Below, one piece after another: positions 8,599 through 17,305 of a DNA stretch of 42,325 nucleotides. How positions within the stretch are numbered: position 1 is the stretch's first letter; the number at the start of each line of letters is the position of its first letter. The notes below the pieces were generated by a model. It did no database searches. It was not told where the DNA came from and saw only the letters and a list, made by a program, of their open reading frames with translations. The DNA lies in assembly GCA_016218905.1 (NCBI GenBank), contig JACRCS010000049.1, positions 1-42,325 on the forward strand, given 5' to 3'. Position numbers and translations under genes: made by a program. Origin of the DNA: Deltaproteobacteria bacterium. Lineage in GTDB: Bacteria > Desulfobacterota_C > Deferrisomatia > Deferrisomatales > JACRMM01.

Positions 8599-9612
8599 AT
8601 GGTGAACAGGAGAGTTGCGGTCGTCGGACCGGGACGGATGGGGATAGGAATCGTCACCGCGGTGCTGATGGCGGGTCAGGGGCACTCGGTGATCCTCCTC
8701 GACACAAAGCACCGGGAGCGGGGCCTGGAACGGGACGCGCTCGAGAAGGCACGGGGGCAGGTGGCGGCCAACCTCGAGCTCCTCTGTCGCCTCGGCGCAA
8801 TTGCCGCTTCCTGGGAGCCCCTGCTCGACCACCTCCGTCTCGAGCAGGGCTTCGAACCCCTCCGGGAGTGCTCGCTCGTCTTCGAGGCGCTCCCGGAGAC
8901 GGTGGAGGCCAAACGGCCCTTCTATGAAGAGGCGGGCCGGTTCCTGCGGGAAGGTGCGGTCATCGCCTCTGCCACCTCGACCTTCGACGTCCGGGTCTTC
9001 GCTTCGATGTACGCCCATCCCCGGTGGGCGGTTGCGGCGCACTGGCTCAACCCCGCCTTCCTGATCCCACTCGTAGAGATCGCGCGCACCCAAGAGACCG
9101 CCGCGGACGCCGTGGAAGAGCTGCGGAGCTTCCTCGCCGGGATCGGGAAGATCCCGGTGATCATGAGGAGCAGCCCCGGTTTCGTGGTCCCGCGCATTCA
9201 GGCCGCGGCCATGAACGAGGCGGTGCGGATCCTGGAGGAAGGCGTCGCCAGCGCCGAGGAGATCGATACTGCCATCAAGGCCGGGTTCGGCTTTCGCCTG
9301 GCGGTGCTCGGGCTCATCGAGTTCATCGACCTCGGAGGCGTCGACATCCTGGCACGAGCCGGCGAATACCTCTGCTCGGCCCTCGGGCAGCCTCAGTTTC
9401 GGCCACCCGCCCTGGTGGCCGAAAAGATGGCCTCCGGAGAGATCGGCGCCGGCGTGTCCAAGGGGTTCTTCGACTACACGGGCGTCAATACGCGGGCCCT
9501 TTTTGACTCCCGATACCAGGGTTTCCTGGAGCTGCTCGAGCTCTACCGCCGCTCAGACGTGCTCCATTTCGGCGGTGGCATAACGGAAGCGCCCAAGGCG
9601 ACTCTTCCATGA
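8599..9612 (+). CDS. 3-hydroxyacyl-CoA dehydrogenase family protein
   Basis: 337 residues. NAD-binding motif VAVVGPGRMGIGIVTAVLMAGQ, then the catalytic block HWLNPAFLIPLVEIAR, which keeps the His and Glu of the HAD dyad, and a C-terminal helical domain (PGFVVPRIQAAAMNEAVRI, GLIEFIDLGGVDIL). ATG 8599 is preferred over GTG 8581 because AAAGGAG lies 6-8 bases before it. The family includes 3-hydroxybutyryl-CoA dehydrogenase, but also L-carnitine 3-dehydrogenase and lambda-crystallin. With an MttB-type methyltransferase nearby, a carnitine-like or hydroxyacyl-amine substrate should be considered. It diverges clearly from the second HAD enzyme at 25416-26270. Confidence 0.85.
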   Translation: MVNRRVAVVGPGRMGIGIVTAVLMAGQGHSVILLDTKHRERGLERDALEKARGQVAANLELLCRLGAIAASWEPLLDHLRLEQGFEPLRECSLVFEALPETVEAKRPFYEEAGRFLREGAVIASATSTFDVRVFASMYAHPRWAVAAHWLNPAFLIPLVEIARTQETAADAVEELRSFLAGIGKIPVIMRSSPGFVVPRIQAAAMNEAVRILEEGVASAEEIDTAIKAGFGFRLAVLGLIEFIDLGGVDILARAGEYLCSALGQPQFRPPALVAEKMASGEIGAGVSKGFFDYTGVNTRALFDSRYQGFLELLELYRRSDVLHFGGGITEAPKATLP

Positions 9613-9663
9613 AGCGCGCTGGGCCCAGCCAACGGAAGGATCCGGGCGATCCGCGAGGGGGGC

Positions 9664-11907
9664 ATGGACCAGCGGGCCCCAGAGGATTGCGACCTAGGTG
9701 ACCCCCTCATGCGGGAGCCATGCCGGGGTTCTTGGGAGGCTGCCCTGAGAGGCCTGGACTGCGACGAGTCGAAGACGAGCGCCGAAGGGCTCATTGCCAG
9801 GGCGCTCTCGGAGAACCGCTCGACCTTGAGGCCGCCCGAGGCCGGCGATCTGCTGCGGCTCTACGGGGTGCCCACGGTGCCGGAAGCTGCCGCGCGAGAC
9901 CGGTTCGAAGCCGCAGCGCAGGCCGGCAGGTTGGGCTTCCCGGTCGTCCTCAAGGGGCTCGGTTCGAAACTTCTCCACAAGACCGAGCGCAAGGCGGTCC
10001 GACTGGGGCTGCCGGACAAGCCTGCCGTCTTCGAAGCCGCGTCTGCGATCGGGGCGGCCGCCGGAACGGAGCTGGAAGGTTATCTGGTGCAACCCATGGT
10101 CGCCGGCCGGCGGGAGTTCGTGGCGGGGCTCTTGCGAGACCGGCAGTTCGGCCCCGTCGTGATGTTCGGCCTGGGCGGTGTCTTCGCGGAAGCCCTTCGG
10201 GACGTGACCTTCCGGATCGCGCCCATAGACGAGGCAGAGGCACTCCGCATGCTCGACGAGCTTCGGTCTTCGGGCTTGCTGGGGCCGTTCCGAGGCGAGC
10301 TTCCCGTCGACCGGAGAATGCTCGCCTGCGCGCTCGTGGGCCTCTCCCGCCTCGGCCTGGAGCAGCCGGAGATCGCCGAGGTCGACGTAAATCCCCTCAT
10401 CGCGGGACCCGATGGTCGCCCGGTGGCAGTGGACGCGCTCGTCGTGCTCGGCACACCGCCGACGCGCAGGCCCATCCTCGAAGACGTCTCGTTTCTCGAT
10501 CGCATGCTCTCGCCCCGGAGCATCGCCTTCGTCGGCGCCCGTGGTCGAGACGAGGAGGATTGGCAGGACCTCTTCGCCGCGATTCAAAGCTTCGGCTATC
10601 GCGGCCGTCTCTATCCCGTCAACCCGCGCGCCGCCGAGATCGGCAAGCTCAAAGCCTACCCCGATCTCGGCTCTCTCCCGGAGAGGGTGGACCTCGTTAT
10701 CATCGCCGTCTCGGCTCGACGAGTCCCCGCCGTTCTCGAGGAGTGCGTCGCGACCGGGAACCGCAATGTACACATCTTCACGGCCGGGTTCAGAGAGACG
10801 GGTGAGGAGGAGGGACGTCGGCTTCACGCCGAAATCGAGGTCCTCGCCGACTGGGGAGGACTCAACGTGATCGGTCCCAACTGTATGGGTATCTACAATC
10901 CTCGTGTTCGCCTCGCCACGTTCAGCCCGGCCCCCGCTCCGAGCGGGCCCGTCGCGTTCGTGAGCCAGAGCGGGGGTCACGCCGCATTGCTCGCGACTTA
11001 CGCGGAGCAGTTCGGCATCCACTTCAGCAAGGTCGTCAGCTACGGGAATGCCCTCACCTTGGACTGTGTCGACTTCCTCCGCTACTTGGGAGACGATCCC
11101 GAAACCGAAATCATCTGCCTTTACTTGGAGGGCGTACGAGATGGGGGTACCTTTGCCCGCCTGTTGCTGGAAGTCAACCGGCGCAAGCCGGTACTCCTCC
11201 TGAAGGGCGGACTGACGCACCTGGGCGCGAGGGCGACTCTGTCCCATACCGGTTCGCTGGCCGGCGAAGCCCACCTCTGGAACGCGCTGTATCGTCAGAG
11301 CGGCGCGGTCAGGGTGGGCTCCATCGAAGAGATCACGGACGTCCTGGCGGCTCTCCTGTTTCTCGACCTGCCGGCAGGAAACCGCGTCGGGGTGATCGGA
11401 ACCGGTGGGGGCATCGGGGTGCTGGCGGCGGACTGCCTCGCAAGGGAAGGCCTCGAGTTGCCGGCCCTGGGCGAGGAATCGAGGCGAGACTTGCGGGCCT
11501 TCATCCCCGACGCGGGCAATAGCACCACGAACCCCGTTGACGCTGGGGCCGCGTTTATGCACCCGAGCGCCCTCGAACGCGCCCTGAGGGTCCTTGGCGC
11601 CGATCCACTGCTCGACGTGATCCTGATCACTCTCCCACTCGACTGGTTGTTCACTCCCCACAAAGGGGAGAGCTTGCAGAAGCTCGCCCGCTACCTGGCG
11701 GGACCGGGTCGGAAGCACACGAACGGGAAGCCCTATGCCGTGAGCTACAGCCGAGTCCGTGCAGATCTGGCCCTCGAGGCAGCGGAAGAGGACCTTCGGC
11801 GGACCTTGGTCGAGGGCGGCGTCCCCATCTACCCCGAACTGCGTCGCGCCGCCTTCGCCCTCGGCCGAGTGACCGAGTACTCCGCTTTCCGAAGGAGATG
11901 CGGTTAG
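9664..11907 (+). CDS. NDP-forming acyl-CoA synthetase (acetate-CoA ligase family), ATP-grasp first
   Basis: 747-residue CoA ligase that would interconvert an acid, ATP and CoA with acyl-CoA, ADP and phosphate. Domain order is beta then alpha: ATP-grasp about residues 45-265 (LKGLGSKLLHKTE with His105, EVDVNPLIAG), CoA-binding Rossmann about 280-410 (RSIAFVGARG, IGPNCMGIYNP), then succinyl-CoA-ligase-like domains with FVSQSGGH and SHTGSLAG, whose His528 aligns with the phospho-His of this superfamily. Most fused relatives have alpha first. ATG 9664 follows GAGGGGGG; ATG 9709 is a less likely alternative. It closes the amine-catabolism cluster and may activate the acid left after demethylation (inference); the superfamily also includes DMSP-CoA ligase DddX. 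Confidence 0.85.
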   Translation: MDQRAPEDCDLGDPLMREPCRGSWEAALRGLDCDESKTSAEGLIARALSENRSTLRPPEAGDLLRLYGVPTVPEAAARDRFEAAAQAGRLGFPVVLKGLGSKLLHKTERKAVRLGLPDKPAVFEAASAIGAAAGTELEGYLVQPMVAGRREFVAGLLRDRQFGPVVMFGLGGVFAEALRDVTFRIAPIDEAEALRMLDELRSSGLLGPFRGELPVDRRMLACALVGLSRLGLEQPEIAEVDVNPLIAGPDGRPVAVDALVVLGTPPTRRPILEDVSFLDRMLSPRSIAFVGARGRDEEDWQDLFAAIQSFGYRGRLYPVNPRAAEIGKLKAYPDLGSLPERVDLVIIAVSARRVPAVLEECVATGNRNVHIFTAGFRETGEEEGRRLHAEIEVLADWGGLNVIGPNCMGIYNPRVRLATFSPAPAPSGPVAFVSQSGGHAALLATYAEQFGIHFSKVVSYGNALTLDCVDFLRYLGDDPETEIICLYLEGVRDGGTFARLLLEVNRRKPVLLLKGGLTHLGARATLSHTGSLAGEAHLWNALYRQSGAVRVGSIEEITDVLAALLFLDLPAGNRVGVIGTGGGIGVLAADCLAREGLELPALGEESRRDLRAFIPDAGNSTTNPVDAGAAFMHPSALERALRVLGADPLLDVILITLPLDWLFTPHKGESLQKLARYLAGPGRKHTNGKPYAVSYSRVRADLALEAAEEDLRRTLVEGGVPIYPELRRAAFALGRVTEYSAFRRRCG

Positions 11908-11931
11908 CGCCGTCTGCCGCCGCCCCGGACC

Positions 11932-13089
11932 CTACCCCTTCCGCTCCGCCAGGGGCAGCCCCCGGTTGAGCTCGTCGATCCGCTCCTGCTCCGCCTCGTT
12001 GATTTCGCGGAGATGGGTGGCCATGACGGACTGGAGCCTCGGGTCAAAGAAGCGGTGGAGGCTGTGGTTCGGGACGGCCCGGAAGCCGCGCCGCACCTTG
12101 TGCGGACCGCCGATGCCCGGATCGAAGCGCCGGATGCGGTGCCGGATCGCCCACTCGATGGGCGCGTAGTAGCACGCCTCGAAGTGGAGCGCCTCGACGC
12201 GCTCGGCGCTCCCCCAGAACCGGCCGTAGAGCCCGTCGCCCTTGGTGAGGAGTAGGGACATGGCGAGCGGCTCCTCCCGGCCGGGCCGGCGGGCGGTGAA
12301 GAGGAGGAGGCGGTGCCGGTAACCGAGGAGCCCTTCGAAGAAGGAGGCCGTCAGGTACTTGGCGGCCCAGGGGCCGAACTGGGCGTTCGTGCGCTCATAG
12401 AAGCCATACATGGCCCGCAGGTCCGGGAGACCGATCTCCTCCCCGGTGGACGGACGCACCTCGATCCCCGCGCGCTCCACCGCCCGGCGCTCCCGGCGAA
12501 GGTTCCGGCGCTGGTTGTGGTCGAACGCCGCGACGTAGTCCTCGAAGCTCGCGAGGCCCCGGTTCTCCCAGAGGAAGCTCTGATGGCGCCACGCGAGATA
12601 CCCTCGGGCTTCGAGCAGGGCCTGCCAGGCGGGCTCCGCGTACGGGAAGGAGATCCCCGAGAGGCCGTTCTGCCGGCAGAGGCGCTCGACGGCCTCGAGA
12701 AGCCGGTCGGTCAGCTCCGCTTCGTCCTCCTCGGGGGCGACGAGGAAGCGGTAGCCGGGGATGGGGGTCGCCGGGCTCATGCCGACGAGCTTGGGATAAT
12801 AGGAGAGCCCGAGCTGCTCGGCCACGTCCGCCCAGGCGTAGTCCCACACGAACTCGCCTTCGCTGTGCACCTTCACGTAGAGCGGCGCCGCGGCCACGAG
12901 CCGGCGATCGCGGCGAAGCGTCAGGTGGAGGGGAAGCCAGCCGGTCTCGGGGCAGACGCTGCCCGACGCCTCCAGGCCTTGGAGCCACTCCCACTCGAGG
13001 ATGGGAACGGGCAGGGGCAGAGCGAGCCGGTTCCACTCCTCCCGGGGAATCTCGGAGACGCTCCGGTGCCAGTGCGCTCGCAGGGGCAT
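11932..13089 (-). CDS. GNAT-fold FemAB-like protein (PF04339 type)
   Basis: 385-residue cytoplasmic protein. Recognised by the conserved blocks of the FemAB_like/DUF482 family: APLYVKVHSEGEFVWDYAWA, a central GISFPYAEPAW segment, HNQRRNLRRERRAVERAGI, and FDPGIGGPHKVRRGF near the C-terminus. The family is annotated as GNAT acyltransferases linked to cell-envelope precursors, but its reaction is not firmly established. It lies 7 bases downstream of a monooxygenase gene on the same strand, so the two are probably co-transcribed, and it converges on the acyl-CoA synthetase gene with a 24-base gap that shows no clear terminator. Confidence 0.8.
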   Translation of the reverse strand: MPLRAHWHRSVSEIPREEWNRLALPLPVPILEWEWLQGLEASGSVCPETGWLPLHLTLRRDRRLVAAAPLYVKVHSEGEFVWDYAWADVAEQLGLSYYPKLVGMSPATPIPGYRFLVAPEEDEAELTDRLLEAVERLCRQNGLSGISFPYAEPAWQALLEARGYLAWRHQSFLWENRGLASFEDYVAAFDHNQRRNLRRERRAVERAGIEVRPSTGEEIGLPDLRAMYGFYERTNAQFGPWAAKYLTASFFEGLLGYRHRLLLFTARRPGREEPLAMSLLLTKGDGLYGRFWGSAERVEALHFEACYYAPIEWAIRHRIRRFDPGIGGPHKVRRGFRAVPNHSLHRFFDPRLQSVMATHLREINEAEQERIDELNRGLPLAERKG

Positions 13090-13096
13090 GGCCGCG

Positions 13097-14731
13097 TCAT
13101 GACAGGACGCGAGTGAGGTGGGCGAGCAGCCTCCCGGCGTCGGCCGGCCGCGTCCGAAAACCGATGTAGCGGTCCGGCCGGATGAGGTAGGCGCAGTCTT
13201 CGAAGGCCGCGTAGGCGCGGTGGACGGTCCCCTCCGGGTCGGGGAAGAGGAAGCCGCCCCAGCCCTCCGGCGCCGGTGGAGCGCCGACGAGGACCGTGGC
13301 GATCCGCTCCCCGTACCGGGAAGCCACGGCCGAGGCGGCGTCCAGGACCCGGGCCGCGCTCCCTTCGCCCGGCAGACCGCGGAAGAGGAGGAGCGTGGGC
13401 CGAAGCGGGTCGAGGTGGTCGTAGAGGCGCACGACGCCGCCGAGCGCGTCGGGCGCGCGCCGCCCCGCTGACGTCTTTCCCTCGCCCAGGCCTTCCGGCC
13501 AGTGCTCGTCGACGATCCCGCTCCGGTACGCGAAGTCGAGCTCCGCGACGCCGCGCAGGAGGCGGTGTCCGACGGCGGGCAGCCGGAGGAGGAGGGCCGT
13601 CAGCCGGTTCCGGAGCCGCTGGGCGACGCCCCCCTTGAGCGTCACGAGACGCGTCGCGCGGTGGGTCTCCTTCATCACGGCGAGCGCCACGGGCCGCCTC
13701 TCCTCGTCGTAGGTGCGGAGGAGCTCCTCCCGCGCGAGCCCCTGCTCGACCCAGGCGAGCTTCCAGGAGAGGTTCTCGGCGTCCTGGATGCCGGTGTTCA
13801 TCCCCTGCCCGCCCAACGGACTGTGGATGTGGGCCGCGTCGCCCGCGAGGAAGATTCTCCCCTCGCGGAAGGCCGGAACGATCCGCCGGTGGACGCGAAA
13901 CGACGAGAGCCAGGCGAGGTTGCGGATGCGCGAGGCGCCGGTCCGCGCCTCCTGGAGCCGTTCCACGAAGAGGGCTCCGGTGGCCTCCTCGCTCTCCGAG
14001 AGCAGACCGATCAGGCGGTAGCGGTGCTCCCCGGGTAGCGGGAAGGCCGCCAGAGGGCCGCCCTCGAAGAAGAAGACGTGACCTTCGCCCTCCGGGTACG
14101 ACCACTCGAGCTCCACGTCGGCGAGCGCGAAGCGCTCCTCGTAGGTGGACCCCTCGAAGGGCAGACCGAGGAGCTCGCGGACCGTGCTGTGGGCGCCGTC
14201 ACAGCCGGCGAGCCACCGGGAGCGGAGGCGCTCCTCCGCTCCTTTCGGGCCCCGGCAGGTCGCTTCCACCTCCTCGGGTCCCTGCCGGAGCGCGACGAGC
14301 TCGGTGCCCCTCTCGACCCGGCCGCCGAGGCTCTCCAGCCGTTCCTCGAGCAGGCGCTCCGTCTCGCTCTGGGGGAGCGAGAGGACGAAGGGGTAGGCGG
14401 TGTCGAGGGCCGGAAACGTCAGGGAGAAGGCCGGTTCGCCCTCCCAGTAGGCGTTCAGGCGCGGGACCCTTCGGCCCTCGCGGACCGCCTCCTCCGCCAC
14501 GCCGAAGCGCTCGAGCGTCTCCAGCGTGCGGGCGTGCACCGCCAACGCGCGGGATTCGGACGTGCGCCGGAGATTCTTGTCGACGATGCGACACGAGACC
14601 CCGCGCAGGCGAAGGTCGACGGCCAGGGCGAGCCCTGTCGGGCCCGCTCCGACGATCGTGACCGGCGTAGGCTCGATGTCCGCCCCGGCGTCAAACGAAA
14701 GCTGCTCTGTCGCCATCTGGACCGGCCTCAT
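13097..14731 (-). CDS. FAD-dependent aromatic monooxygenase (PheA/TfdB family)
   Basis: 544-residue class A flavoprotein hydroxylase. It has the N-terminal ADP-binding motif VTIVGAGPTGLALAVDL, the DG motif WLAGCDGAHSTVRELLG and the ribose-binding GD motif LAGDAAHIHSPLGGQGMNTG, followed by a thioredoxin-fold-like C-terminal region typical of phenol hydroxylase relatives. Substrates of the family are phenols and polyketide aromatics; none can be assigned here. ATG 14731 and ATG 14716 are both possible starts and neither has a strong ribosome site. The gene is transcribed away from the thioesterase gene at 15105. Confidence 0.88.
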   Translation of the reverse strand: MRPVQMATEQLSFDAGADIEPTPVTIVGAGPTGLALAVDLRLRGVSCRIVDKNLRRTSESRALAVHARTLETLERFGVAEEAVREGRRVPRLNAYWEGEPAFSLTFPALDTAYPFVLSLPQSETERLLEERLESLGGRVERGTELVALRQGPEEVEATCRGPKGAEERLRSRWLAGCDGAHSTVRELLGLPFEGSTYEERFALADVELEWSYPEGEGHVFFFEGGPLAAFPLPGEHRYRLIGLLSESEEATGALFVERLQEARTGASRIRNLAWLSSFRVHRRIVPAFREGRIFLAGDAAHIHSPLGGQGMNTGIQDAENLSWKLAWVEQGLAREELLRTYDEERRPVALAVMKETHRATRLVTLKGGVAQRLRNRLTALLLRLPAVGHRLLRGVAELDFAYRSGIVDEHWPEGLGEGKTSAGRRAPDALGGVVRLYDHLDPLRPTLLLFRGLPGEGSAARVLDAASAVASRYGERIATVLVGAPPAPEGWGGFLFPDPEGTVHRAYAAFEDCAYLIRPDRYIGFRTRPADAGRLLAHLTRVLS

Positions 14732-15104
14732 TTCTTCCGGCGAGCCGGGGGCTCTTTGCCGGATCAGCGCCCGTTGAGAGGCGAGACCACCGCGATCGCG
14801 GCCTGCACGCCGTTGTTCACCAGTTTGGCAAAGGAAGGGGAGCGGTCAAATCGTGAGCACGGGGGCTGGGAAGGCAGAAGAGGGAGGACGGAATCGTCGG
14901 CCCCGCGGCTCACGCCGCCGCTCGGCGAGCGTGATCGGACGGGTTTGTCCCAAACCTTTCGGGCCCGCGGAGGGTCCGACTTCAGGAGAAAAACTCGCCG
15001 GCTCGCCGAAGAGCTCGCCGACGAGCGTTGCGCGGGAACGCGCGACGGCACTATGATCCGGCGCTTCGGACGGCCCTCGAAACCGTGCCAGGAAGGAGCC
15101 GGTC
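14732..15104. other. Divergent intergenic region between monooxygenase and thioesterase genes
   Basis: This 373-base gap holds no convincing gene; open frames inside it have no family resemblance. Its right end contains the promoter listed at 15028-15057. Toward the monooxygenase, TTGACC on the minus strand near 14843-14848 is followed after 17 bases by AAACTG, only a weak match. Confidence 0.5.
15028..15057 (+). promoter_or_regulatory. Candidate sigma-70 promoter for the thioesterase-SDR pair
   Basis: TTGCGC (15028-15033), an 18-base spacer, and TATGAT (15052-15057), which differs from the consensus -10 at one position. A start about 7 bases later would leave a leader of roughly 40 bases before ATG 15105. 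Confidence 0.5.
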
Positions 15105-15548
15105 ATGTCCCGCGCCCGCCGCAAACAGGAGCTCCAGCGCCTCTTCACGGCGCGCGTCCACATCGCTCAGACCATGGGGATGCGGCTCGACTTCGACGAC
15201 GAGGACCGGCCCGTGGTCACGATGCCCTACGATCCACGCTTCAACCAGGCCGCGGGCGGGATCCACGGCGGCGTCTACGCGACGCTCCTCGACACGGCGG
15301 CGTGGTTCGCGGCGGCCCTGAACCACGGCGATTCGGGGTGGATCGCCACCTCCGAGCTGACCATACACTACCTCAAGCCGGCGGCGGAGACCGACCTGAC
15401 GGCCGTCGGGCGTCTCATCAAGGGAGGGAGGCGGCAGGACATCGCGGAGTCCCACCTCTACGACGTCCGGGGAGAGCTCGTCGGGCACGCCATCGGAACC
15501 TTCATGCTGCTCTCCCACCTGCCCGCGGGGCCTCGAGAAGAGGCCTAG
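15105..15548 (+). CDS. PaaI-family hotdog thioesterase
   Basis: 147-residue acyl-CoA thioesterase of the PaaI/YbgC-like hotdog fold. The diagnostic block is FNQAAGGIHGGVYATLLDTAA, in which HGG(V)xxTLLDxA forms the active-site helix, followed by TSELTIHYLKPAAETDLTA on the adjacent strands. It would release free acids from CoA thioesters as a safety valve for the acyl-CoA pathway encoded downstream. AGGAAGGAG-like purines precede ATG 15105. The SDR gene starts 20 bases after its stop. Confidence 0.9.
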   Translation: MSRARRKQELQRLFTARVHIAQTMGMRLDFDDEDRPVVTMPYDPRFNQAAGGIHGGVYATLLDTAAWFAAALNHGDSGWIATSELTIHYLKPAAETDLTAVGRLIKGGRRQDIAESHLYDVRGELVGHAIGTFMLLSHLPAGPREEA

Positions 15549-15568
15549 GATCGTCGAAGGAGGTCCCT

Positions 15569-16480
15569 TTGAGCATTAGACTCGACGGCCGGGTTGCCAT
15601 CGTGACCGGAAGCGGGGGCGGCCTCGGCCGCGAACACGCGCTCTTGCTGGGGAGGCTCGGCGCCAAGGTGGTCGTGAACGACCTCGGAGTGGCGGTGGAC
15701 GGGACGGGCGGGACCGGCGCCGCCGCGGACCGGGTCGTCGCCGAGATCCGGGCCCTGGGAGGGGAGGCGGTCGCCAACTGCGACAGCGTTTCCGACCCTG
15801 CGTCGGCGCAGCGCATCGTGGACGCGGCGCTCCACGCCTTCGGGCGGGTCGACCTCCTGATCAACAACGCCGGCATCCTGCGGGACCGAAGCTTCGGGAA
15901 GATGACGGCCGAGGACTTCGAGGAGGTCGTCAGGGTGCACCTCCTCGGGACCTTCTACGTCACGAAAGCGGCCTGGCCCCTGATGGTCCAGCAGAAGTAC
16001 GGCCGGATCGTCTTTACGACGTCCACTGCCGCGACGAACGGGAACTTCGGCCAGGCGAACTACTCCGCCGCGAAGCTGGGCGTCGTGGGGATGATGAACT
16101 CCCTGGCGCTCGAAGGCCCCAAGAACAACGTGCTGGTGAACGCCATCGCACCCGGAGCGATGACGCGGATGACCGAAGGCGTCGAGCAGGGACCCCTGAC
16201 CGAGTACCTGCGGGCCGACCTGGTCTCGCCCGCGGTGGCCTGGTTGTGCAGCGCGCGCTGCCGCGAGGCCGGGATGATCATCGCCGCGATGGGAGGCTTC
16301 TACGCCCGGATCCACTACTTCGAAGGGGCCGGCGTGCAGTTCGATCCGACGTTCCCGGTCACGGTCGACGCCTTCGACGAGGCCTTCGGCAGGATCGGCG
16401 ACCTGAGCGAAGCCAGGCCGGTCCGCCCCGGGGCGCTCGGAGACCTCGAGGCGCGCTTGAAGGCCATGGGCCGCCTCTAG
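15569..16480 (+). CDS. Short-chain dehydrogenase/reductase, peroxisomal multifunctional-enzyme type
   Basis: 303-residue NAD(P)-dependent dehydrogenase. It begins RLDGRVAIVTGSGGGLGREHALLLGRLGAKVVVNDLG (the TGxxxGxG cofactor motif with the long HSD17B4/Fox2-like loop), has NNAGILRD, the catalytic Ser in FTTSTAATNG and the YxxxK motif YSAAK. This subclass oxidises (3R)-hydroxyacyl-CoA in beta-oxidation. Translation is placed at TTG 15569, 5 bases after GAAGGAGG; the frame is open far upstream, but that part is only antisense to other genes. Family strong, substrate uncertain. Confidence 0.88.
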   Translation: MSIRLDGRVAIVTGSGGGLGREHALLLGRLGAKVVVNDLGVAVDGTGGTGAAADRVVAEIRALGGEAVANCDSVSDPASAQRIVDAALHAFGRVDLLINNAGILRDRSFGKMTAEDFEEVVRVHLLGTFYVTKAAWPLMVQQKYGRIVFTTSTAATNGNFGQANYSAAKLGVVGMMNSLALEGPKNNVLVNAIAPGAMTRMTEGVEQGPLTEYLRADLVSPAVAWLCSARCREAGMIIAAMGGFYARIHYFEGAGVQFDPTFPVTVDAFDEAFGRIGDLSEARPVRPGALGDLEARLKAMGRL

Positions 16481-16516
16481 CAGAGACCTCCGCCAATAAA
16501 ACATCGTATCGAGATC

Positions 16517-16544
16517 TTGACGGACGTCGGTCGTCTGCTAAGAT
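16517..16544 (+). promoter_or_regulatory. Promoter with overlapping palindromes upstream of the TetR gene
   Basis: TTGACG (16517-16522), a 16-base spacer and TAAGAT (16539-16544). The spacer contains the near-palindrome ACGGACGTCGGT (16520-16531), and CGGACG (16522-16527) is inverted as CGTCCG at 16551-16556 around the -10 element. This is a reasonable TetR self-repression site controlling the thiolase-Liv-FadD genes; not tested. Confidence 0.5.
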
Positions 16545-16596
16545 CCTGAACGTCCGGTATCTGAGACCGCCCCCCGACCCCGACGGGAGCCGCGCG

Positions 16597-17253
16597 GTGA
16601 AGGAACTCGGTCCCAAGAAGCTCCAAGGTGCGCAGACCCGCGCCAAAATCCAGGACGCGGCGACGCGGCTATTCGTCTCTCAGGGTTTCACCCGCACGCC
16701 CATCTCCGAGATCGCGGGGTCCCTCGGGCGCACCAAGGGGGCCCTCTACGCCCATTTCGCGAGCAAGGAAGAGCTCCTGCTGAGCCTCATCGAGCGGTTC
16801 GAGACCGACTACCTTGATCGGGTCATCGACGAGGTGGTGTCCACCGAGGGCAACGCCTGGGCGAAGCTCAACCGCTTCGTGAGCTTCAGCTCCGAGTTCG
16901 CGGAGAAGAACAAGGACCTCTGCCTCCTTCTGACCATCGTCTCGGCGGAGCTCCAGGGCGCCGAAACCCCGGCGAGCCTCGCGCTCTTCCACGCGTACGA
17001 CAAGTACACGGAGTTCGTGGCCCGACTCGTCGACGAGGGGAAGGGGCAGGGGGTCTTCGAGAGCTCCCTCGACACGGACCTGGTGGCCCACGTCATCATC
17101 GCCTTCCACGACGGAGTCCTCTTCCAGTGGCAGCGCACGGGGGGAAGGTTGGGCGGCCCTCCCTTCGTGAAGACCTTCCGCCGAGTCCTTCTTCGCGGGC
17201 TTGCCCCCGCGCCGGAGCCGTCCCCAGGAGGAACACCGCCCGACCAAGCCTGA
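16597..17253 (+). CDS. TetR/AcrR-family transcriptional regulator
   Basis: 218-residue DNA-binding repressor. The N-terminal HTH is typical: AKIQDAATRLFVSQGFTRTPISEIAGSLGRTKGALYAHFASKEELL. The ligand-binding C-terminal domain is all-helical. GTG 16597 is chosen because GGGAG lies 7 bases upstream; the frame is open further back only over the SDR gene's end. Its location directly before thiolase, Liv transporter and acyl-CoA ligase genes suggests it senses an acyl-CoA or fatty acid, as FadR/PsrA-like TetR proteins do (inference). Confidence 0.9.
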   Translation: MKELGPKKLQGAQTRAKIQDAATRLFVSQGFTRTPISEIAGSLGRTKGALYAHFASKEELLLSLIERFETDYLDRVIDEVVSTEGNAWAKLNRFVSFSSEFAEKNKDLCLLLTIVSAELQGAETPASLALFHAYDKYTEFVARLVDEGKGQGVFESSLDTDLVAHVIIAFHDGVLFQWQRTGGRLGGPPFVKTFRRVLLRGLAPAPEPSPGGTPPDQA

Positions 17254-17305
17254 AGCAGCCGCCCCGAGCGACTCGACGGGCGCGAAAAAGAGAGGAAGGG
17301 AGTTC

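Noticed and set aside
9694..11718. Long minus-strand open frame (674 codons) opposite the acyl-CoA synthetase gene
   Set aside because: Low-complexity, Arg/Glu/Asp/His-rich translation without any family resemblance, fully antisense to a well-supported gene; typical of GC-rich codon bias.
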